Under the pieces are notes generated by a model. The model did not search any database, was not told the origin of the DNA, and saw nothing but the letters and a program-made list of their open reading frames with translations. From positions 108,763 to 172,762 of the forward strand of contig BQJU01000004.1 in NCBI GenBank assembly GCA_021604865.1: a stretch of 64,000 nt of DNA, written 5' to 3'. How positions within the stretch are numbered: position 1 is the first letter of the stretch; every line of letters starts with the position of its first letter. Below are positions 52,406 to 62,794 of this stretch, piece after piece. The stretch comes from Saprospiraceae bacterium (GTDB taxonomy: Bacteria; Bacteroidota; Bacteroidia; Chitinophagales; Saprospiraceae). Both the position numbers and the translations under genes were made by a program.

Positions 52406-53356
52406 CTAGAAAAACCGCGGACTGATATATTCCTCTCCTTCGGAACGGCCGCCTATACAGTAGCGCAAAACACCTTCAACGGAACCATTACTATACGAAC
52501 GAAGCTCGGATAATGTTGCATCATAAGAAATTCCGAAAAGAATGCTGTTTGAAATTTGAGCGCCCAGCACTAGCCCAATGGATTCACCAATCCCGCTTCT
52601 TCTCGATCCGCCGATACGGTAAGACAATCCGGCAGTAATCCTATCAGCAAAGATAAAATTCAAATTTGCATCTCCATCAAATGGGGCGCTTTTTACGTAC
52701 TTTAATAGCAACTGAGGCTGTATTTTCACCTTATCACCAAGATCCAGCAGCAGACCACCCATAAAATAGGCATGGGTGACTTCTTTGGAAATGGTTTGAT
52801 CCATGTCGGCCAGATCAATATTGTTTTCCAACAAACGAGGGATAGAAAACCCAATATAGAAACGGTTGTCGCTATAATATAGACCCGCTCCAAAATTGGG
52901 AACATATTTGCTTTGCAAATCACCGGGGATCGCATTGTCGATTTCTATCGGCTGGGTCGCTTCAGCTTCGGAATAATCAATCCGTAACAAACGCACCGAT
53001 CCCTGGACGCCTATACCCAATGTACCCCGACCCATGCGAATCCGATAAGAATAGACCGCCTCGCCCGTGTAACGTTGCGTGATGCCAATCGTATGGCGGA
53101 TAATACTTGCCCCAACACCTACTTTTTTATTAAAAAGTGGGGTATTGAAGGTAACCAACTGTGTTTGTGGGGCACCTTCCAATCCCAGCCATTGGTTGCG
53201 GGCAATGATTGAGATACAAGCGCCATCGTTGCTACCCGCATAACCGGGGTTGAAACCCATTTTATGATACATAAATTGGGTAAACTGGTCTTCTTGCTGG
53301 CCATAGGCTGCAAATGCCAGAAAGCATATCATAATCAGTGTAAGACTATTTTTCAT
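52406..53356 (-). CDS. PorP/SprF family type IX secretion outer-membrane protein
   Basis: A 316-residue barrel protein with signal peptide MKNSLTLIMICFLAFAAYGQ. The mature N-terminus QEDQFTQFMYHKMGFNPGYAGSNDGACISIIARNQWLGLEGAPQTQLVTFNTPL is the unmistakable PorP/SprF signature. Members either belong to the T9SS apparatus or, like SprF, are needed for export and display of an adjacent giant adhesin such as SprB. The giant gene directly upstream on the same strand makes the SprF role likely. A hairpin separates the two. Confidence 0.95.
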   Translation of the reverse strand: MKNSLTLIMICFLAFAAYGQQEDQFTQFMYHKMGFNPGYAGSNDGACISIIARNQWLGLEGAPQTQLVTFNTPLFNKKVGVGASIIRHTIGITQRYTGEAVYSYRIRMGRGTLGIGVQGSVRLLRIDYSEAEATQPIEIDNAIPGDLQSKYVPNFGAGLYYSDNRFYIGFSIPRLLENNIDLADMDQTISKEVTHAYFMGGLLLDLGDKVKIQPQLLLKYVKSAPFDGDANLNFIFADRITAGLSYRIGGSRRSGIGESIGLVLGAQISNSILFGISYDATLSELRSYSNGSVEGVLRYCIGGRSEGEEYISPRFF

Positions 53357-53383
53357 GCTATTATATTTCCATATTAAAGGATT

Positions 53384-53410
53384 GACAGGTCTCCAGTTTG
53401 GAGGCCTGTC
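53384..53410 (-). terminator. Intercistronic hairpin between giant adhesin and PorP/SprF genes
   Basis: GACAGGTCTCC (53384-53394) and GGAGGCCTGTC (53400-53410) form an 11-bp stem with one G-U/mismatch-type position and a 5-nt loop, 8 bp past the giant gene's stop and 27 bp before the porP start. On the minus strand no T-run follows directly, so partial read-through or mRNA processing is more likely than full termination. Confidence 0.5.
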
Positions 53411-53417
53411 CTTTATT

Positions 53418-56400
53418 TTATCGTTGAATCACTACAAAACCACTGACTGCCTCGGTACCATTGCCAAAATCAATGACATAAAAATAAGTGTCGGCAGGCA
53501 ATTCTTCTCCGTTATAAGTGCCTTGCCAATTATTTTGATAAGGCGTTTTTGAACGGAATACTTCATCTCCCCAGCGATTAAAGATGATCACTGAACTATT
53601 CGAAAAACGCTGGGTATCCAACAAACACGGCACAACAAACTGATCATTAATGCCGTCTCCATTTGGTGTGATGATGGATGGAACTTTACAAGCTACACCA
53701 TCTCCAACCTCAAATTGTACCTGGGCGGTTACTGTTTCGCATCCTTCACTTTCAATTTGGTAGATCATCTCATCGGTACCTACAAAATTGATAGGTGGGG
53801 TATAGACGAATCCATTTACATCATTAACCACAGTGCCTTCATCCGGTCCTGTCAAAACGGTCGCGGTAGAACCAGGAGGGACGATATCATTGAGCAATAC
53901 ATCAAATGATGTTGTTTCTCCAAAGGCTACAGGTACAATATCGTCAGAAGGAATCGGTGGTACTTTGTAGAAAAGGACAACCGTATCCTGTGCGTCACAG
54001 AAACTATCATCAATTGCCCAAATGAATCTGTTTTCTCCCGGTTGAAGATTTCGGACAGTCGTATTTTCATTGGTTGGAAAATCAATGGTTACTTCAGGAG
54101 TGAGTGACGTCCAACGCCCATTGCTACCCATGGTCGGTTCGGTAGCGGAAAGGGTACCTGTCTGGTTATTATTACAAGGAGTACCATCCAAGCCGGCTTT
54201 GGGATTAGGATCGGAAATGATGATATTGATTTCTTCGGTATCCACGCCACAATCACTGGTCACGGTCCAGAAAAAAGAATAAATATTATCAGGTTTCAGC
54301 CCACTGACCAAAGTCGTTGGATTAAGAGAATCTACAATAACCACATTACCTACGGTCATCTGTGCTGACAGTTGGCTCCACACCCCAATACTTGAGGGCC
54401 CCTGAGGGGGAGTGGCATTAAGGGTGATGACATCATCAAAACAAGCCGTGATGTTTCCTCCTGTTGCAGCCGCTTCGCCCTGACTTAGCGTTACCTCAAC
54501 ATCATCTGAAGCAAAATTAGCACATGCACCGTTAGAAAGTGTCCATCGGAAAGAATAGGGCCCTCCGGCGATCGTAAGGCCATTTACCACCGTAGTAGGC
54601 ATCATCGGATTGGTGATGGTTACACCGGTAGTGCTGCCATTTACCTGACTCCATCGTCCGGTACCAACACTTGGAGCTTCAGCATGTAAAGTCACTATCG
54701 AACCGTCACAAATCAAAGTATCCTGTCCCGCAAAGGGAGAAATATTGGGTACGTAATTGATTTGCACCGGAACCGGGTCGGAGATGGTCGAAGAACAATT
54801 ATTGAGATTGGCCCGCACATAAAACTGGTAGATACCATCTGTTGGGTAGTTGGTGAAATCCGTAACAATCAAATTCGGGTCGGTAGAAGCCGGAGCTAAG
54901 GCATTGGTACCGCCAGGGTTATTGTACCAGCTATAAGTCGCACCGGGAGTCGCAGACCCTGGAGCGATATCCAGAGAAATCGTTGCTCCAGTAGTGCTTG
55001 CACAAACCGGTCCAATAGTCAATGGGTCAGGCTCCGCAGGCCGGTCCTTTACTTCTACTTGCAGGAATACAGTATCTGAAGGACAGCCATTCACCCGGGC
55101 AATCACCCGATAGGTCCCAATGGCCATGCTTTGGTTGGCGGAATTATTGATAGGGTCCTCCAGCGAGGAACTAAAATCATTAGGTCCAAACCAACTATAT
55201 TCACTATTGTCAAAATGTTGGGCATTTAAAATAATTTGATCACCCCGACAAACCGGGCTATTGCTGGTAGCCGTTAGATTCGGTTTGGGATAAACGGTTA
55301 TAGTCCTCGGAGGTGAATTCATGGATTGACAACCATCTACCAACACCTGGACGCGGTAATCACCGGAATGCAAAGTAGGAGAGGCAGCATTGATGATCAA
55401 GGTTGGCGTATTCGTCGTTTGTGTTCCACCTCCTCCCGGAAGGGTCCAATAGTAGGTTACATTATTACCTGAATAGGGCGTGGTTGTCAGCGTAATCTGG
55501 TTACCCTGGCAAAATTGAACAGCCCCACTTACTGTTGCCGGAGCAGATGGCATGGCTGGCACATCCCTGATATCCAGGAAAAATGCAGAATCCAGAACCG
55601 TTTGACACCCTTCTGATGAGGTGACAGTAAGGAAATATTCTCCTCTGTATACAGCCGCAGTAGCACTGGAGATAGTGGCAACCTTAGAATTAGAGGTATA
55701 CGAAGGGCCAGTCCAATGGTATTGATAACTATTGTTGTTGTCAAAAGGAAACACGGTAGGGGTGAGCTGTATATCCGTTGGGCCATTCAGGCAGGAAGGA
55801 GCATTAGAGGTTACATTAAGGATATTCACCCGGTTGAGTATGTCGACAAAAACAGAGGCTGTATCAGAACACCCGTTGAGGGTAACTTCCAGCGTATACA
55901 CCCCTTCATTGGCCTGACTTACATTGTTAATGATTGGATTAGGTATAAACCGGGTGCTGATGCCAGGGCCGTTCCATTCGTAAGTGGCTCCTTGTGGTTG
56001 AGCGAAAAGTTGAAAAGAGTTACCAATACATACTTCATCAGCTACAGCAGTTGCACTAGCCACAGGAAGCGGTCTGACAATGACCTGACTCACTAAGGAT
56101 GCATCGGAATCACAACCGTTTTTCGTAACAATAACTGTCCACGCGCCTGCATGGGTGCCGTTTGCTGCGGGGATCGTAAAGCTGGGCGTAGCAGTTACAG
56201 CCATCTCAACTCCTGACCGTAACCAGTGATACGCACTAGCACCGGAAGCGGAGGTGGTTAACACCAGACTTTCCCCCTCACAAATTGGGGTATTGTTAAA
56301 CATACTAGGCCGGGCAGGTTTTGGTTTTACATTCACAAATACAGAATCAGGTTCGGAAATACATCCGCCCCGGTTGACTGTCAGATAATAAAAGCCTTCA

Positions 56401-59400
56401 TCTACCTCTTCAAGTGGCCCCACAGGTGGGAATGGAGTATTTGAACTAAATCCAGGACCGGTCCAATGGTATACGACATTACCACCCACCGTTTGCGCTC
56501 CTAAATTAATGGTTTCACCAGCACATTCCGTGGTGTCGGCGTAGGTAACAGTAGCAATAGGTTTGACCACTGAATTGACCGTCAATGGATCAGAAGGGGA
56601 GGACTCACACCCATTTGCTTCGATAATCAGGTAAAATTGACGACTACCCACTACATGGGGACCGGGAATGGTGAAACTTTGAACACTGGTCGTTCCTAGC
56701 AAGGTGCCATTGGGTGGCGTACCACCATACCATTTGAATATCACATTATTTCCGGAAGGAAAATCAGGCGTACTCAATACAATATCATTAATGGTACAAA
56801 TAGTTGTTGTACTGGTTAGTGTAGGCTCTAATGGAGGCACAATAACGGGTACAAATACGGACTCCTCAGAAAAGCAGCCCCCAATTGCGCCAGTAATGCG
56901 CACCGTGTAAAAACCCGAAAAGCTGGGATCAATATTGGGGATCACCAGATTTTGTGTATTGCCTACCTGGTTGCTTTCAAAAAACCAGGTATAAGTATAA
57001 GCTTGAGGGCCGGGAGCAGGTGGATTGGCAAATAAAAAGAGCGTATCCCCACCACAAAGCCCTGAATTAAAAGTTGGACTTGGTTTCGACAGAGAAATAC
57101 CTACAGTCGTAGTACAAGTACCCATATTTCCAGCCGAATCGATGACCGTAAGGGTAACATCTACAGGTGATCCGGCATTGGCACACGTAAAGGAACTGGG
57201 CGTAATGTACATCGTATCAATGCCACAGTTGTCAAAACTGCCATCATCTACCTCAGAGACATCCACAACCTCCGTTTGCAAACCCGAAGGATTGATTTCC
57301 AAAATGCCAATATCCTGACAATTGGCCTCAGGATCAGTATTGTCTTCTACCGTAAGCAAGAAGCTACAGCTGCTGATATTATTGGCTTGGTCTTCCAGCA
57401 CATAAAAAACCTGCGTTACTCCCCGGTTAAATTCGTATGTGGGAATGAAGTCCGGCAGAGAAACGGTTGTAGGTGGAATAGGGTTCGCTCCTTGTGCATA
57501 GAAAGTGGGGGTCAGACTAGAGTAATTTAGCGTACCAAATAAATAGCTTACGCCATCCGTATCACCGTCAGTCGTGACCTGGCCCGGATCACATGGATTA
57601 ATGCCATCTCCAGGGCCGCCTGGTGGGATGGGAATATTATTTGGCTCGGCAGTAATCTCTAGGACGCCATCTGCTGCCCAGGTATTAAAAAGAGCGGTGT
57701 TGATGGTCAGGGTTTTTTGCCCTGCTATACCACATCCGGCCCCACTGCCACTCGTCGTACCCAAAGTAGTTCCGTCTTCTCCTCTGAAAATAAAAAATGC
57801 GTTGGTGTTATTAATATCACCCCTCAAATCAAGTGTCAATTGTACTGGCCCAAATGCATTGGCTGCTACGCCTGGGAACGACAGTGTCTTGATTTCGGGT
57901 AAATAATCGGTAAGATTGGGATCGTAAGCAAATGTTAAGTAGGCCGATGCCGTATCTCCGGGCACGGTCAAGGTGTGGTTATCGTATACCGCACAGTTAT
58001 CCGTAGCACCGCTGGGAAGTGGAAGGTCAACGGTTACGGTACAGGAATCTTCTGCAAGACTCACCGTAACATCCGATGGGCAAAGAATCACGGGGGGCTC
58101 TCGATCTTCTACTGTTACAGAATAAGCACAACTATCGATATTGCCTGCACAGTCTGTGGCATAATATTTAATGATATGGTTGCCCTGACTCAGCGATACA
58201 GCAGTTGGAGCAATAGGATCTACGGCCACTCTGGGAAGGTCATCTACCCGGTATTCATAAACGATACTGCCCAATGTTTTAACGGTGAAGGTCAAATCAA
58301 GATTGACCATACCCACTGGATTACAAATCTGGTTGATAGCAAACCGCGGGTCAGCAGGCAGATTTGGTTCCAGACGGATCGTAAGGGTTCCGTCGGCCAT
58401 CCAGGTATTGATCTGAGCAGCAGTAAGGGTAAGTAAGGTATCGGAATTCTGGCATTGGGCTGGCGTAAGGGCTGTAATACCCAGGAAGGTACCATCCTCT
58501 CCATAAATATTGAAAAATTCAGTCGACGCCTCAGCATCAACAGAAATCAAGCTGACCGTCAATTGGCCATCTCCCAAGGCATTAATTGGTAGGGGCAAGG
58601 CAGATGTCAGATCTATTTCTATTGGATCGACAGGCGTTGTCTCTTCCTGTCCGGGCGCTGCTTGACTGCTTAACGTGGCATTACCTGAGAGCATTTCCGT
58701 AGAAAAGCCTTCAGCACAAGCATCTTCAATTACCGGAGGAACCAGGGTATAAGTAGCGTCGCAACTCAATGTGTCGGTAGGAATTACTGCTCCAGCCGGA
58801 CATTCACGAATCACCGGCGGTGTATGGTCAATAACAGCAAACATCACCGTTGAGGTTTGCATATTGCCACATTCATCAATGACTGAAATGTCTATCATTT
58901 GCTGGCGGACAGTATCACTAGCTGCGGGGCATGCCGGAGCAGGAAGCGAAGCCGCTGTTGTTGTACCGGCGTTATAAATTGTCCAACTAAGGTCTTCTGC
59001 AAAGCTACAATTATCAGAAGCCAGCGCTCCAGCGTGGTTGCTGACCCAATTATCAAAAGCTTCCTGGATATTGAGCCCTTCCGTACAGTTGAGAATCAGA
59101 TTGCCGGGAGGGGTATCAAAAACGGGTAGAGATTGGTCTACGACCGTAATCATTTGCACCTGGCTACTATCTCGTCCACAAGCATCCGTAACAGTCCAGG
59201 TACGGGCAATAGTATATTCATTGGGGCAACTGCCGTCACTGACAATATCTTCACTACTGACTACCGGTGCCGGATCACAATTGTCGGCAACATTGGTTGG
59301 TTGCCCAGTAACGCCAATTTCTGCTGCCTGATCACAATTTATAGTAATATCAGCAGGTACAGAAAAGGTGGGGGCCTCGTTGTCAACAACCATAATTGAT

Positions 59401-60542
59401 TGCTGCCTTACGGTGATATTGCCACAAAGGTCACGAGCTTCCCAGGTACGGGTAATGGTATAGGCATAATCGCAAAGGCTATCCATGGTGACGTCAGAAT
59501 ACTGTACTTTGATGGAGTCCAGCGGCGTACAATTGTCAGCCAAACCAGAAACCATGCCGGTAAGGTTGAGGTCGTCGGGATCATCCGAACAGTTGATCAT
59601 CACCGCTGCCGGAGCAGAGAAAGTCGGTGCAGTATCGTCATTGATAATGATGATCTGCTCAAATTCAGTGGTATTGCCACAGTTATCGGAGGCACTCCAG
59701 GTGCGGAAAATGAAATATTCGAAACGATTACAGGTGATCGAGGTATCCTGTTGGTTGTTTTCTACAAAAGTGGTGGTCACCATGCCTGCACAATTATCGG
59801 TAGCCGTGACTGTGGCGGCAGCAGGAATAGGGTCTTCACAACTCAGACGCAGGGTATCAACCGGTACACCACTAAGTATGGGCGCTACCGTATCAATGAC
59901 CGTGTAGAAAGCCTGCCACTGAGTTTCATTCATACACGCATCCGTCAACGTAAAGGTGACCGTTAGCGTGCCGCAATCATTTTCATAATTTGGCGGAGCA
60001 TCATCATCAATGTCAAAAACTGAATTGCAACTGTCAACAGCCATCGTGGAGACAAACAGTTTTACACCATTGACCCAGGCGTCATAGCGCAATGGGTTTG
60101 TGGGAGAGCCTGAGATACTGCTTAGTTCACAACTAACCGTGTCCCGTACACTGGGTGCCGGCATGACCGGCCCCTGAGAATCAGGCAATACGGTGATGAG
60201 CTGACTGACCGTGGCCATCATGCCATTTCCATCAACGGCCGTCCACCTACGAGTGATGACGGCCCCAGCACAGGGGTTGACCTCGATAGAGTCGGAGGAG
60301 TCAAATGGCGCTACTTCAAACATATTACCCATATCATCCATCGCCGTTAAGGTGAAGGAGGGAGGGAGATGAGTGAGGCAATTGACAGTTGTATCGTTGG
60401 GCACGGGGTCCACGAATACAGGAGGATCATCGTTAAGTGGTAAGTTACCTGCTATGGAAGCAGAGGGATACAGCAAAACGATAAAAATGCTCAGACAAGT
60501 TAAAAGACCTGGCCACAGCGGGCGTTGTAGTCGTCTTTTCAT
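53418..60542 (-). CDS. Giant surface protein with HYR/Ig-like repeats and gliding-motility C-terminal (T9SS type B) domain
   Basis: A 2374-residue exported protein. After an N-terminal hydrophobic segment (LLTCLSIFIVLLYPSASIAG) come HYR-like repeats with the recurring pattern -DNC- and -TW.A.D.CGN- (about 40-600, again 800-890 and 1090-1200). Next are Ig/PKD-like repeats with Y.W.GP motifs and paired cysteines (about 1200-2240). The C-terminus CKVPSIITPNGDGINDQFVVPC ... VIIFNRWGDEVFRS ... ELPADTYFYVIDFG ... GFVVIQR is the gliding-motility-associated (CHU_C) domain, a T9SS type B sorting signal. It resembles SprB-class adhesins. The PorP/SprF and OmpA genes follow in one operon. Confidence 0.93.
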   Translation of the reverse strand: MKRRLQRPLWPGLLTCLSIFIVLLYPSASIAGNLPLNDDPPVFVDPVPNDTTVNCLTHLPPSFTLTAMDDMGNMFEVAPFDSSDSIEVNPCAGAVITRRWTAVDGNGMMATVSQLITVLPDSQGPVMPAPSVRDTVSCELSSISGSPTNPLRYDAWVNGVKLFVSTMAVDSCNSVFDIDDDAPPNYENDCGTLTVTFTLTDACMNETQWQAFYTVIDTVAPILSGVPVDTLRLSCEDPIPAAATVTATDNCAGMVTTTFVENNQQDTSITCNRFEYFIFRTWSASDNCGNTTEFEQIIIINDDTAPTFSAPAAVMINCSDDPDDLNLTGMVSGLADNCTPLDSIKVQYSDVTMDSLCDYAYTITRTWEARDLCGNITVRQQSIMVVDNEAPTFSVPADITINCDQAAEIGVTGQPTNVADNCDPAPVVSSEDIVSDGSCPNEYTIARTWTVTDACGRDSSQVQMITVVDQSLPVFDTPPGNLILNCTEGLNIQEAFDNWVSNHAGALASDNCSFAEDLSWTIYNAGTTTAASLPAPACPAASDTVRQQMIDISVIDECGNMQTSTVMFAVIDHTPPVIRECPAGAVIPTDTLSCDATYTLVPPVIEDACAEGFSTEMLSGNATLSSQAAPGQEETTPVDPIEIDLTSALPLPINALGDGQLTVSLISVDAEASTEFFNIYGEDGTFLGITALTPAQCQNSDTLLTLTAAQINTWMADGTLTIRLEPNLPADPRFAINQICNPVGMVNLDLTFTVKTLGSIVYEYRVDDLPRVAVDPIAPTAVSLSQGNHIIKYYATDCAGNIDSCAYSVTVEDREPPVILCPSDVTVSLAEDSCTVTVDLPLPSGATDNCAVYDNHTLTVPGDTASAYLTFAYDPNLTDYLPEIKTLSFPGVAANAFGPVQLTLDLRGDINNTNAFFIFRGEDGTTLGTTSGSGAGCGIAGQKTLTINTALFNTWAADGVLEITAEPNNIPIPPGGPGDGINPCDPGQVTTDGDTDGVSYLFGTLNYSSLTPTFYAQGANPIPPTTVSLPDFIPTYEFNRGVTQVFYVLEDQANNISSCSFLLTVEDNTDPEANCQDIGILEINPSGLQTEVVDVSEVDDGSFDNCGIDTMYITPSSFTCANAGSPVDVTLTVIDSAGNMGTCTTTVGISLSKPSPTFNSGLCGGDTLFLFANPPAPGPQAYTYTWFFESNQVGNTQNLVIPNIDPSFSGFYTVRITGAIGGCFSEESVFVPVIVPPLEPTLTSTTTICTINDIVLSTPDFPSGNNVIFKWYGGTPPNGTLLGTTSVQSFTIPGPHVVGSRQFYLIIEANGCESSPSDPLTVNSVVKPIATVTYADTTECAGETINLGAQTVGGNVVYHWTGPGFSSNTPFPPVGPLEEVDEGFYYLTVNRGGCISEPDSVFVNVKPKPARPSMFNNTPICEGESLVLTTSASGASAYHWLRSGVEMAVTATPSFTIPAANGTHAGAWTVIVTKNGCDSDASLVSQVIVRPLPVASATAVADEVCIGNSFQLFAQPQGATYEWNGPGISTRFIPNPIINNVSQANEGVYTLEVTLNGCSDTASVFVDILNRVNILNVTSNAPSCLNGPTDIQLTPTVFPFDNNNSYQYHWTGPSYTSNSKVATISSATAAVYRGEYFLTVTSSEGCQTVLDSAFFLDIRDVPAMPSAPATVSGAVQFCQGNQITLTTTPYSGNNVTYYWTLPGGGGTQTTNTPTLIINAASPTLHSGDYRVQVLVDGCQSMNSPPRTITVYPKPNLTATSNSPVCRGDQIILNAQHFDNSEYSWFGPNDFSSSLEDPINNSANQSMAIGTYRVIARVNGCPSDTVFLQVEVKDRPAEPDPLTIGPVCASTTGATISLDIAPGSATPGATYSWYNNPGGTNALAPASTDPNLIVTDFTNYPTDGIYQFYVRANLNNCSSTISDPVPVQINYVPNISPFAGQDTLICDGSIVTLHAEAPSVGTGRWSQVNGSTTGVTITNPMMPTTVVNGLTIAGGPYSFRWTLSNGACANFASDDVEVTLSQGEAAATGGNITACFDDVITLNATPPQGPSSIGVWSQLSAQMTVGNVVIVDSLNPTTLVSGLKPDNIYSFFWTVTSDCGVDTEEINIIISDPNPKAGLDGTPCNNNQTGTLSATEPTMGSNGRWTSLTPEVTIDFPTNENTTVRNLQPGENRFIWAIDDSFCDAQDTVVLFYKVPPIPSDDIVPVAFGETTSFDVLLNDIVPPGSTATVLTGPDEGTVVNDVNGFVYTPPINFVGTDEMIYQIESEGCETVTAQVQFEVGDGVACKVPSIITPNGDGINDQFVVPCLLDTQRFSNSSVIIFNRWGDEVFRSKTPYQNNWQGTYNGEELPADTYFYVIDFGNGTEAVSGFVVIQR

Positions 60543-60641
60543 ATTCCGTATGTTTAAAATAAAGGGATTACTTTTGTAACCAACACATTTAATGAATATC
60601 TATGGGTGAGTGTCTTCCAGTGTGTTTTTATGGTTCGATTA

Positions 60642-60649
60642 CAAAGTTA
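60642..60649 (-). promoter_or_regulatory. -7 box of the giant adhesin operon, in a 490-bp intergenic region
   Basis: TAACTTTG on the minus strand, start expected near 60635, leader about 93 nt; no TTG at the proper -33 distance. The rest of 60543-61031 shows no convincing gene. CCTTTAGG/CCTAAAGG (about 60969 and 60994) forms a small hairpin after the small gene at 61032. Confidence 0.4.
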
Positions 60650-61031
60650 GGAAAAGCGCTTGCCAATAAATAATGGCTAAGGAGAAGCCTCCTCTTATCA
60701 GGAAGTCGTTTAAAATTCATGGGATATCGGTTTTGTGGATTACGTGGATTACAAAGTCCTGCAAAATATTAAAATCTCGTCAATCTTACTTAAAATTGTC
60801 AGGCAAATTGTGCAAAAGAGACTTGTAAACTCCAAGGAGCTTGCTCTTATGTGTAGTTTGTCACAATAGAATTGTTGAGCTCGGGGCAGGGCAATGGAAA
60901 AAAGATCCGCTTTAATGGCGCTATGACCCTTGCACAATAACTCTAACAATCATCCAGGTAGTTTATCCTTTAGGTCAGGCTATAAGCATTGCCTAAAGGG
61001 CTATCAATTTTCTAAACAGTATTTTAAACGC

Positions 61032-61235
61032 CTATTCTTCTTCATCGGCGTTATCAGTCGTCTCTTCCTGACGCCAGCGCAACTTTTTATCGTCAACCTG
61101 GTCGTCCAGAAAATTATTGAGTTTGTCCACTTCCACATTGGAAATGATTTCTCCAAATTCATTAATTCGTATATCAAAGCCTTTTAGATGATCATGTACC
61201 TCAGGCTTTTCTTCGTCCTTTTTATTTTTAGCCAT
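61032..61235 (-). CDS. Small acidic protein of unknown function
   Basis: A 67-residue, highly charged protein (MAKNKKDEEKPEVHDHLKGF ... NNFLDDQVDDKKLRWRQEET...EEE). ATG 61235 is chosen over one at 61256, which would overlap the gltX stop and adds a non-typical LICN segment. The central part FDIRINEFGEIISNVEVDKLNNFLD is patterned like a short folded unit. It starts 17 bp after the gltX stop and is probably co-transcribed. I do not recognise a named family. Confidence 0.8.
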   Translation of the reverse strand: MAKNKKDEEKPEVHDHLKGFDIRINEFGEIISNVEVDKLNNFLDDQVDDKKLRWRQEETTDNADEEE

Positions 61236-61252
61236 GTTGCAGATCAATTTAG

Positions 61253-62794
61253 TCATTGTTCTTTTACAAAGGTATCAAAAAGATCGAAAGCCTGTGTAAG
61301 TCGTTGGTGTACTTCTGCTTTGCCAAGCAATGCCATGATGTCAAAAATGGAAGGCCCTTTAGTAGTTCCAGAAGTAGCAATACGCAGTATGGGTAAGACC
61401 TCTCCGAATTTTAACTCGTGTTTTTCCATAAATGCCTCTACGCACTGCTTGACAGCCTCTGGGGTGTAGTCTTTTAAGGCCTGCAAATCGGCGGCAAGCC
61501 CAATAAAATGGTCCTTTTGTTCCAGCTTCCAGCGTTTGCGAATGGTTTTGGTATCGTATTCTTTGACGGGTGCAAAGAAATAATAACCGGTTTCCCAAAA
61601 ATCTGAAAAAAGCGTGACTCGCTCCTTCATTAAATGGCAAAAGGTCGTCAGGTAATCATCCGAAGGTTGGTACCCTTGGCCTTCAATCCATGGCCGCACC
61701 TGTTCGGCTAGTTTCCGGTCATCAGTAGCCATAATGTATTGCTGGTTGTACCATTGGGCTTTATCAAAGTCGAAGCGTGCTCCGGCCTTACCTATTTTTT
61801 CAACGGTAAAGGCTTCCGCCAATTCATCCAAAGAGAAAATTTCCTGCTCCGTGCCCGGATTCCAGCCCAGAAAAGCCATAAAATTGACTACGGCCCCTGC
61901 GTCAAAGCCGAATTCGCGAAAGCCTGGAAAAGATTCTTCAGGAGTGTCTCCTTCCCAGGATAATGGAAAGACCGGAATACCTAATTTCAGTCCATCGCGT
62001 TTGCTGAGCTTGCCTTTGCCATTGGGCTTGAGGATTAAAGGCAGGTGAGCAAATGCAGGCATGCTTTCCTCCCAGCCAAAGGCCCGATACAATAATACAT
62101 GGTGGGCGGTACTTGGCAGCCATTCTTCACCACGGATTACATGGCTGATTTTCATCAGGTGGTCATCCACGATATTAGCCAGATGGTAAGTAGGCATACC
62201 ATCGGTTTTCAACAATACTTTATCGTCTAATTCATTACTTTGAAAAACCACCTCTCCCCGGACCATATCCTGAATGCGGATCAGTTCATTAGAAGGCACA
62301 TTGAGCCGAATAGTATATGGTGCTTTTTGTGCCAGTAGTTGGCTCACCTCATCAGCCGGCAAACTAAGGCTATTGCGCATTTCCTTTCGTGTTACGGCAT
62401 CGTATTTAAAAGAATGATTGCCCTTCTCTTTTTCCAATTCACGGCGGGCATTCAGCTCCTCAGGCGTATCAAAAGCATAATAAGCCTTGCCATTGTCAAT
62501 CAAAAGACTGGCATGATGCTCGTATATTTCCTTGCGATCCGATTGTCGATAGGGGCCATAATCGCCGCCAAAGCCAGGGCCTTCAGCAGGGATTAATCCA
62601 CACCAGCGTAATGCTTCAATAATATAGTCCTCCGCGCCATCTACATAGCGGGTCTGGTCGGTATCTTCGATACGCAAAATGAACGTTCCATTGTATTTCT
62701 TAGCCAGAAGGTAATTGTAGAGTGCAGTACGGACTCCACCAATATGTAAAGCTCCCGTCGGACTAGGAGCAAATCGAACTCTTATATTATTCAT
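61253..62794 (-). CDS. gltX: Glutamate--tRNA ligase
   Basis: A 513-residue class I aminoacyl-tRNA synthetase. The HIGH motif appears as RFAPSPTGALHIGGVRTALYNYLLAKK (residues about 6-32), and the KMSKS-type loop as KGKLSKRDG (about 255). GVIPAEGP-type insertion (CGLIPAEGPGFGGDYGPYRQSDRKEIY) and the C-terminal anticodon-binding helices (FEAFMEKHELKFGEVLPILRIATSGTTKGPSIFDIMALLGKAEVHQRL) are normal. The length is typical. It has a leader of about 200 nt from a TAACTTTG box at 63008-63001. Confidence 0.96.
   Translation of the reverse strand: MNNIRVRFAPSPTGALHIGGVRTALYNYLLAKKYNGTFILRIEDTDQTRYVDGAEDYIIEALRWCGLIPAEGPGFGGDYGPYRQSDRKEIYEHHASLLIDNGKAYYAFDTPEELNARRELEKEKGNHSFKYDAVTRKEMRNSLSLPADEVSQLLAQKAPYTIRLNVPSNELIRIQDMVRGEVVFQSNELDDKVLLKTDGMPTYHLANIVDDHLMKISHVIRGEEWLPSTAHHVLLYRAFGWEESMPAFAHLPLILKPNGKGKLSKRDGLKLGIPVFPLSWEGDTPEESFPGFREFGFDAGAVVNFMAFLGWNPGTEQEIFSLDELAEAFTVEKIGKAGARFDFDKAQWYNQQYIMATDDRKLAEQVRPWIEGQGYQPSDDYLTTFCHLMKERVTLFSDFWETGYYFFAPVKEYDTKTIRKRWKLEQKDHFIGLAADLQALKDYTPEAVKQCVEAFMEKHELKFGEVLPILRIATSGTTKGPSIFDIMALLGKAEVHQRLTQAFDLFDTFVKEQ

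Noticed and set aside
53715..59966. Many plus-strand frames up to 188 codons opposite the giant adhesin gene
   Set aside because: They are antisense shadows of a repeat-rich gene with no recognisable domains; the minus-strand frame carries signal, repeats and sorting domain.
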